Assembly: GCF_001429245.1 (NCBI RefSeq)
Contig: NZ_LMJE01000007.1
Location: forward strand, 99,126-163,125
Length of the DNA: 64,000 bases
Source of the DNA: Rhizobium sp. Root274
Lineage (GTDB): Bacteria > Pseudomonadota > Alphaproteobacteria > Rhizobiales > Rhizobiaceae
Direction of reading: 5' to 3'
The translations under genes and the position numbers were made by a program. The notes beneath the pieces are model-generated. The model had not been told where the DNA came from. It saw nothing but the letters and a program-made list of their open reading frames with translations, and ran no database searches. Shown here piece by piece: positions 46,491 through 53,000 of the stretch; position 1 is the first letter of the stretch, and every line of letters starts with the position of its first letter.

Positions 46491-46839
46491 TCACCTGCAC
46501 ATGGTCGAGGATCCCGGCAATCGGGGCACTGGGCTTGCGCACGGTGATCCGGCAGCGCAGCATTTCGGGAAAACGATCGAGCAGCCCGCGCGCGATTGCG
46601 AGCGCCAGCGCTTCGATCAATTGCCGGCGGCTGCCGGTCACGATCTCCTGGATGATCTCGAAGGCGATGCCGTAATGCACGGTTCCCTCAAGCGTATCCG
46701 TCTCGGCAGCCTTAAGCGCGTTGACGTCGAACTCGGCATCGACGAAAAAGCGCTGGCCGAGCACGCCCTCCTCGGGAAAAACGCCGTGATGGGCAAAGAA
46801 CGCGCAGTTTTTCAGGGTAATGGTGAAAATGCCGCTCAT
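46468..46839 (-). CDS. folB: Dihydroneopterin aldolase
   Basis: FolB cleaves dihydroneopterin to hydroxymethyl-dihydropterin and glycolaldehyde. The 123-residue protein has KNCAFFAHHGVFPEEGVLGQRFFVDAEF, including the catalytic-site Lys/His/Glu region, and the tunnelling-fold tail with a conserved Glu in VHYG-type block. It overlaps folP by ATGA upstream and folK downstream, a translationally coupled operon. Confidence 0.96.
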   Translation of the reverse strand: MSGIFTITLKNCAFFAHHGVFPEEGVLGQRFFVDAEFDVNALKAAETDTLEGTVHYGIAFEIIQEIVTGSRRQLIEALALAIARGLLDRFPEMLRCRITVRKPSAPIAGILDHVQVSVEQFRT

Positions 46840-47711
46840 GTCTGCGCGCTCCCTGCAGTCTCCGTGCGTTTATGCGCAGCCAGCATAGCATCGGCCATGG
46901 CAAGTGCGTCCCGGTTGATCGCGACATTGTGGACCCGGAAAACGGAGGCGCCCTTCAATCGCAGCGCCACGGTTGTCGCAGCCGTTGCAGCATCCCGCTC
47001 AGAGGCGTCCCGGCCTGTGATGCTGCCGAGGAAACGCTTGCGGGACGTGCCGACGAGAAGTGGCAGCCCGAGATCGTGCAGTTCCTCGAAGCGTGAAAGC
47101 AGCGCCATGTTCTCCTCCACCGTTTCCTTGGCGAAGCCGAAACCCGGATCGAGCATGATTGTTTCCGGCGCAACACCGGCGGCTTCGGCGATCGCCAATG
47201 ACCGGGCGAAGAACCAGCGTTGATCCGCGATCGGATCTGCGAGCTTCTCGCGCCCGCGTCCCGTATGCATGATACAGAGACCGGCTCCGAACCGGGACGC
47301 GATATCAGCGATCTCGGGCTCGCGCTGCAGGCCGTGGACGTCGTTGATGATATGCGCACCGGCCTCGACCGCCGCAAGCGCGGTACTTGCCCGATAGGTA
47401 TCAATCGACAGCAGCGCCTCGGTGCGGCCGGAAAGTGCGCGGATCACCGGAAGCACTCGCGCCAGTTCCTCGTCGGCACTGACGGGTGCGGCGCCAGGCC
47501 GTGTCGATTCCCCGCCGATATCCAGGATCTGCGCGCCGTCCTCGACACACTGCAGTGCATGAGAAACGGCCGCTTCCGTGCTCAAGTGCAATCCACCATC
47601 GGAAAAGGAATCGGGCGTCACGTTGATAATCGCCATCAGTGCCCCGCGTTCCGTCACCTCGAGATTGCGGCCATGGGCCACACGCCAAATTGTCCGTTTG
47701 CCGGTCGCCAA
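46836..47711 (-). CDS. folP: Dihydropteroate synthase
   Basis: FolP joins hydroxymethyl-dihydropterin pyrophosphate to p-aminobenzoate and is the sulfonamide target. The protein (291 residues from this start) has the signatures AIINVTPDSFSDGG, ILDIGGESTRPGA, LSIDTYRASTA, INDVHG, LDPGFGFAKE and VGTSRKRFLG. The start is uncertain: TTG at 47711 is preceded by AGAGGA and gives a normal N-terminus, while TTG at 47759 would add 16 residues. It is the first gene of folP-folB-folK. Confidence 0.93.
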   Translation of the reverse strand: MATGKRTIWRVAHGRNLEVTERGALMAIINVTPDSFSDGGLHLSTEAAVSHALQCVEDGAQILDIGGESTRPGAAPVSADEELARVLPVIRALSGRTEALLSIDTYRASTALAAVEAGAHIINDVHGLQREPEIADIASRFGAGLCIMHTGRGREKLADPIADQRWFFARSLAIAEAAGVAPETIMLDPGFGFAKETVEENMALLSRFEELHDLGLPLLVGTSRKRFLGSITGRDASERDAATAATTVALRLKGASVFRVHNVAINRDALAMADAMLAAHKRTETAGSAQT

Positions 47712-47828
47712 CTGGGTTCTATCCTCTCGACGGAAATCTGCGAAGCTGCGATAGTGCAACTGCGTTGGCTATGCCCCAAGGGCGAGGCGAACACAACATC
47801 GCGGACATGAAACATCGCGGATAGAAGC

Positions 47829-48449
47829 ATGACATCATACAGCCGTCTGTGGGCGATGCTCCTCCTGGGCGCCCTGACCGGCCTCTTCCCAAACGCGGCG
47901 CAATCCGAAACCATCGTTCGCAAATCCATCAGCTATTTCCAGATCGGCGGCACGACTGCATCCGACCTCGATGATGAACTCGCCCGCAAGGGCCCCTTCA
48001 CCCAGGCGACAGGCAACCGCCATCCCGGCGCCACCCAGATCCGCTTCGGCGGCGACCTCACCTACACGAAACGTGGCACGCGCTGCGCGGTCGAAGGCGT
48101 GACAGTTAAGCTTGAAACCAAGATCATCCTCCCCCGCTGGAAGAACCGCAAACGGGCCTCGGCCGAAATGGCCATGATCTGGGACGCACTCTCTGCCGAC
48201 ATCAAGCGGCATGAGGAGCGCCACGCCGAGATCGCCCGCCAGCACGCGAAGCTTCTTGAAGCACGGCTGATGAAACTGCGTCCGGAGCGGGATTGCGAGC
48301 GTCTTCAGGATAAGGTTACGGCCGTGACCGATGAAGTCACCCGCGCCCATGACGCCGCGCAGATGAAGTTCGATCGCATTGAGTCGCAAAATTTCGAGGA
48401 CCGCATGCTGCGCATCCTCCGCCACCGCAGTGGCAACGCGCAGAATTAG
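47829..48449 (+). CDS. DUF922 exported protein, putative zinc peptidase
   Basis: The 206-residue protein has a signal peptide (cleavage expected near AAQS26) and a DUF922 domain. The HEERH sequence at 128-132 fits an HExxH metal site, so a zinc-dependent peptidase is suspected for this family, though not shown. Three cysteines occur (Cys86 and others in the RDCERL region) after export. It is divergent from folP. A candidate sRNA follows on the same strand. Confidence 0.82.
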   Translation: MTSYSRLWAMLLLGALTGLFPNAAQSETIVRKSISYFQIGGTTASDLDDELARKGPFTQATGNRHPGATQIRFGGDLTYTKRGTRCAVEGVTVKLETKIILPRWKNRKRASAEMAMIWDALSADIKRHEERHAEIARQHAKLLEARLMKLRPERDCERLQDKVTAVTDEVTRAHDAAQMKFDRIESQNFEDRMLRILRHRSGNAQN

Positions 48450-48599
48450 CAGCAAATCACCACTCAATTTTGAGAGGCAACATTGGCTGCAACGCCACGG
48501 CTTGCCCGAAACTTGCAGCGCGGCCTGTGAATAACCGGCAATTTCTGCTCGTGGCTCTTGATACAAATCTTAAATATAAGTGTCATCGAAAACGTTGAT

Positions 48600-48727
48600 T
48601 GAGCGTTCCCGATTTTTCCCTGTTCTCCCGGCGCGTCCTGTTGCCACAGGTGCTTCCTCCCTCGCCTGTTTTGGCGATGCGCCCCCTTGCCCCGTCGCCC
48701 GGATTCCGGGAGGCGGGGCTTTTTTTT
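48600..48727 (+). ncRNA. Candidate small RNA with three hairpins and a T8 terminator
   Basis: Three perfect or near-perfect hairpins follow each other: CCTGT/ACAGG (48637-48650), TCGCC/GGCGA (48662-48677) and a two-part terminator stem (48689-48719) with eight Ts. Between the first two lies CTTCCTCCCTC, an anti-Shine-Dalgarno-like single strand as seen in several rhizobial sRNA families. The terminator points to plus-strand transcription but lies 240 bp after the DUF922 stop, too far to be its simple terminator, and no T tract exists on the ferredoxin strand. The 5' end is unknown; no convincing promoter was seen. It could also be a long 3' UTR. Confidence 0.45.
48689..48727 (+). terminator. 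Strong rho-independent terminator with eight Ts
   Basis: A 6-bp outer stem (GCCCCG/CGGGGC), an inner 5-bp stem (CCCGG/CCGGG) and T8 form the strongest T tract seen in the window. Confidence 0.85.
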
Positions 48728-48745
48728 CGGGGGTTAAGAAGCGTG

Positions 48746-49066
48746 TCAGCCCTGCCGCTCGGGCACGTGTACGATGAGCCCGTCGAGTGCCGGACCCACC
48801 TTGATCTGACAGGAGAGACGCGAAGTCGGACGAACGTCGACGGCAAAGTCGAGCATGTCTTCTTCCATGGCAGAAGGCTGGCCGGTCTTTTCCGTCCAGG
48901 CATCATCGACATACACATGACAGGTGGCACAGGCACACGCACCGCCGCATTCTGCATCGATGCCGGGAACGGAGTTACGAACGGCATTTTCCATGACCGT
49001 CGAGCCGTCCTGTGCCGCGATGTCGAAGCGCGTGCCGTCGAATGCGATGATGCTGATATTTGTCAT
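48746..49066 (-). CDS. 2Fe-2S ferredoxin, adrenodoxin type
   Basis: The 106-residue protein is an electron carrier. The cluster ligands are Cys40, Cys46 and Cys49 ([16 protein letters not shown]-x5-C-x2-C) and Cys86 (RLSCQI); Cys44 is an extra cysteine between the first two. The pattern is that of vertebrate-type or Isc-type ferredoxins, which serve cytochromes P450 or Fe-S assembly. No redox partner gene is adjacent, so the pathway is open. An inverted repeat (49080-49111) lies just before the start. Confidence 0.95.
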   Translation of the reverse strand: MTNISIIAFDGTRFDIAAQDGSTVMENAVRNSVPGIDAECGGACACATCHVYVDDAWTEKTGQPSAMEEDMLDFAVDVRPTSRLSCQIKVGPALDGLIVHVPERQG

Positions 49067-49079
49067 GATGTGCGTATCC

Positions 49080-49111
49080 AGACTTCGCCAATGTGAAAAT
49101 CGGCGAAGTCT
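49080..49111. repeat. Inverted repeat before the ferredoxin gene
   Basis: Perfect 10-bp arms (49080-49089 and 49102-49111) with a 12-base loop lie between the Hpt-like gene and the ferredoxin gene, both minus strand. It may end the first transcript or form the 5' leader of the second; the T tract is weak on both sides. Confidence 0.5.
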
Positions 49112-49183
49112 TCTCGCAATTTTAGAGCCCAGTCAACTCACGGACGGGTATCCGACCGGCTCTGGCGAAGCGCGACTGAAGGC

Positions 49184-49558
49184 TCAGCGCGCCAGCTTGA
49201 GGATGAAATGTTCGGCTTCCAGAACTGCGCTAGCAACTGAGGCCAGAGTGTCATTGTTGACGCCCTTGCTGTCCACCAGTTCGGCAGAACTCGCCACCCG
49301 CAGGGCTCCAACCGAAATGGCGGCATTGCGCAGGCGCTGGGCAGCAGCCTTAATCTCGACCTTATCGGACTTGGCCGAAAGCGCCTGGAGACAACCGCGC
49401 GCCTGGCGAGCAAACATCTGCAGGATCTCGATCTCCACCGCCTTGTCGCCCTTGGTCTGGGTTGCCAGGTGGACCAGATCGATCGGCCGATCCTTGGAGG
49501 GGGTGCGAGCCTGCCGGCTCTCGGGGGCGTCGAACGCGACGTTGAATGCTGCAGCCAT
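49184..49558 (-). CDS. Degenerate Hpt-domain protein
   Basis: The 124-residue protein matches the histidine phosphotransfer layout: PIDLVHLATQTKGDKAVEIEILQMFARQARGCLQAL, then AAAQRLRNAAISVGA. In true Hpt proteins the phosphorylated His sits in AHxLKGxA; here that position is Gln74, so it cannot be phosphorylated in the usual way. It may bind response regulators without phosphate transfer. It is divergent from the large GPR-like gene. ATG 49558 is chosen from an AAGG site; a longer start adds 20 residues. Confidence 0.6.
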   Translation of the reverse strand: MAAAFNVAFDAPESRQARTPSKDRPIDLVHLATQTKGDKAVEIEILQMFARQARGCLQALSAKSDKVEIKAAAQRLRNAAISVGALRVASSAELVDSKGVNNDTLASVASAVLEAEHFILKLAR

Positions 49559-50035
49559 GCCAAAGGACCTTCTTTTCTTGTTATTTGACAGGCAGACCCT
49601 GACCACCGAACGTGGCAATCTCGTTAAGCCGCCGAATTCTGCCCTGAAAAAGCTCGCATCATGGTTAACGAAATTTAAACCCCCGCAAAAATTAGCTTTT
49701 ACGCCTAAACCGAGGTTTAAATACTGTTAACAATGACAGCACTCTTCAAGGCGTGGCGGCCGCGTTAATTGTATCGGACAGGCAAATGTGTCAGTACGAT
49801 ACGGCTGATTGTGCCGAGGTTTCGAAACTTTGCCCCCAGGCAAGTCAGTGCTAGAAGCTGGGGCAAGGTTCGCCCGAGGGTGAAAGCGAACTGCCCATTT
49901 TTGAGAACGCGCTCCGCGTGGCGTGGCGACATGCGGAATGTGATTGTACGGCAGGCATCCGAAAGAGCGGCATGGCAGGCGGCCATCCCATTGTTTTCAG
50001 CCTTCCGAGCGTAAGTTGTAACGAGGCGTAACCCG
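49559..50035. other. 477-bp divergent intergenic region rich in inverted repeats
   Basis: No gene is seen. Contents in order: a pair of inverted 17-bp elements at 49664-49680 and 49715-49731; GTATCG/CGATAC (49771-49776, 49797-49802); TTGCCCC/GGGGCAA (49830-49836, 49860-49866); and GTTCGC/GCGAAC (49868-49873, 49886-49891), followed by CATTTTT. The last two could be a structured leader or small RNA. Confidence 0.5.
49664..49731. repeat. Two inverted copies of a GTTAAC/TTTAAA element
   Basis: GTTAACGAAATTTAAAC (49664-49680) and GTTTAAATACTGTTAAC (49715-49731) are inverted copies matching at 14 of 17 positions, 34 bp apart. Each contains TTAA repeats like those bound by CtrA (TTAA-N7-TTAAC), though the spacing is six, not seven. 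Confidence 0.6.
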
Positions 50036-53000
50036 ATGGCGAACAAGAAGTCCGACTCGATTGACGAAAACGCGTTTCAGGCACTCGAGGCGGCCCTGAG
50101 TATCGATTTCGACGGTGAGGAAGCGCCCGTGGCTCCGAAGGCCCGGTCGCAGACGCGCGGACCGGAGGCCCCTTTGTCGGACAACACGCAGCGCCCAGCA
50201 CCCAAGAAGCCGATCGACCGTCGCTCGGCCCGCACCGCCGAACTCGGTCCGGAACCCGCGCCGCCGCAGCCGCGTTCGCCGAACCTCGCACCCGCCAATG
50301 ACGGTTCGCGCCGTGCGCCTTCCGCCATGTTGAAGTCGCTCGAAGCGACGTCGCTCAAGTCGGCGCTTCGCAACGCGTCGATTATCTCCGCTCTCTGGGT
50401 CTTCGGCGCGATCGGTCTGGCGCAACTGCTCTATGGCAGCGCCATCTGGCAGGCGCCTTCGGTGGCCGACATCGTCGCCATGCCGGGCGTCGTCGCGATC
50501 TTTGTCGGGACCTTCCTCCCGATCATGCTGTTCTTCGCCTTCGCTATCATGATGGCGCGCGCCCACGACCTGCGCAATGCGGCGCGCTCGATGGCAGAAG
50601 TCGCCCTGCGGCTGGCAGAACCTGAAACCATCGCCTCCGAGCGCATCATGACCGTCGGTCAGGCCGTGCGCCGCGAAGTCTCCGCGATGAACGAAGGCAT
50701 TGAGCGCACCATCGCCCGCGCCACTGAACTAGAAACGCTCGTTCATTCCGAAGTCACCGCACTCGAACGCAGCTACACCGACAATGAACTGCGTGTCCGC
50801 GGCCTCGTCCACGAACTGGGCTCCGAGCGCGACGCGATCGTCAACCATGCAGAGCGCATCCGCTCGTCCATCGTGGGTGCCCACGAGCAGCTGAAGGAAG
50901 AGCTGTCGCTGGCGACGGAGGAAATCTCCGTGCGCCTGCAGACCTCGGGCGAAGCCTTCGCCTCAATGATCGACACACGTGCCGCAACATTGATGGAGAA
51001 ATCCGACGCGGCGGTCACCGCACTCGGCTCGCTTCTCGCGCACAAGACCGACACAATGGTCCAGACGCTGGCGGCCTCCGGCATCTCGCTTTCCACCGAA
51101 TTCGATTCGCAGCTGAAGACGCTGACCTCGACACTTAATCAGCGTGGCCGCGAATTGCTCGGCGAGTTCGAAACCCGTGCCTCGACCCTCGACGCGAACA
51201 CGGAGAAGCTGAACGCGGCCTTGAACGAGCGTGCCCGCCAGCTCAACGAAACGCTGGTCGAACGGACCCGCGACATCGCGGAGAGCCTGAAGGGCGGCGA
51301 GACCGCCATCAGCTCGTCGCTCGATGACGTCCTGTCGCGCCTCAACACGTCGCTGGAAGAGCGCAGCCGTCATTTCCGCCAGAGCCTGCAGGCAAGCGCC
51401 GACGATGCAATCGTCGATCTCGACCTGCGTTCCGGCCTCTTCGAAGACCGCTTCCAGACCACGATCGGCCAGATCAACTCGACCTTCGACACCCGTGTGG
51501 CGGAATTCGCCAGCGCCTTCGATCAGCGTGCCGGCACCCTCGACAGCAAGTTGATGGAAAGCCTCGCCCGCATCAACGAGACCGTCAACGGCGGCTCCGA
51601 TGCAATCAACGGCATCCTGACTTCGAGCATCGACCGTCTCGGCTCGACCCTCACCGACAACTCGCTGTCGCTGGCAGTTACCCTGAGCTCCGGTCAGGAA
51701 ATCCTCGACGACGCGCTCGCAGGTCGCGCGCAGGAGATCGCCGACGCAATGTCGGCCCGCGCCGCTGCCCTCACCGAAAGCCTGGATGCAGCACAGAAGC
51801 GCATCGACCAGGTCATGGAGGAGCGTTCCGGCTCTCTCTACGGCGCCCTCACCGACCATCAGTCGCGCTTCGAGCAGACGCTTTCCAGCCGCGCCGAACA
51901 CATCGTCAATGCCCTCGAAAATAATCAGGACCGTTTTGCCGAAACGCTCGACCAGAAGGTCGGCGGCATCGCCTCGATCCTCGACGCCAAGAGCGACGAC
52001 CTGATCGACAGGCTCAACACCAAGAGCCTTGAACTCGACCTGACGCTGACGGCGCGCAGCCAGGATCTCGCCGAAACGCTGAATGACAGCCAGCGTCGGA
52101 TCGACGAAACCCTGAGCCAGCGCGCCTCCGCCATCATTGACACCGTAGCCGATGCCGATCGGCGCATCGATCTGGCCTTCTCGGAAAAGGCAGAGGCCAT
52201 CCGAACGGCCTATGGCGACAACCAGGAACGCCTGGAGATGTCGCTTGCCGGCCATACATCCTATCTCGCTTCGACCCTCGAAGATGCGTCTACGGATATC
52301 GAACGGGCCCTGGGCGCCGCCTCCGGCACCATCGCGGCCTCGTTGAACGCCGGCGTTACCGACATCGACGGCAAGCTTGCCGAAACCGCGGAGCGCCTGC
52401 GCACCAACCTCGACGATGCGACGCGCAACCTTGCAGAAACCCTCGGCGCCACCTCCGGCACGATCGCCGCATCCCTGACCTCCGGCATCAATGACATCGA
52501 CGGCAAGCTTGGCGGCACTGCAGAGCGTCTGCGCATGACGCTCGATGACGCGACCGGCGCGCTTGCTGACACGCTCGGCGAGAACGTCGCCAAGATCGCC
52601 GACACGGTAAACAGCGGCGTACGCGAAATCGACACCCGCCTCGTCGACACCCATGAGCGGATCCGCTCCACCCTGGACGATCGCACACAGGCAATTTCCC
52701 TCAGCCTCGGCGAAGCGCAGCACTCGCTCGAAACGACGCTGACCGAACACGCGACCTCGCTCGGCACATCACTCGCTGCCAGCGCCGGCATGCTGGAAAT
52801 GAGCCTCGAAGATCACGAAGAGAGCCTGCGAAAGGCAATCGAGGAAAGCAGCCGCGCGCTGGATGACCGTCTACGGGGAACGGCCGGTGCCCTCACCGAA
52901 CAGATCCGCGACGCAGCCGGCGACATCACCCGCTCGGCGCAGGACTTCTCCGGAACGGTCGAGCAATCGGTCAGCGGCATGACCATGCGCCTGGATGAGA

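Noticed and set aside
48580..48777. A 65-codon frame across the candidate sRNA
   Set aside because: It runs through a strong terminator with eight Ts and starts with GTG without a ribosome site.
50963..52750. A 595-codon minus-strand reading frame inside the GPR-like gene
   Set aside because: It mirrors the repetitive helical coding sequence and has no independent features.
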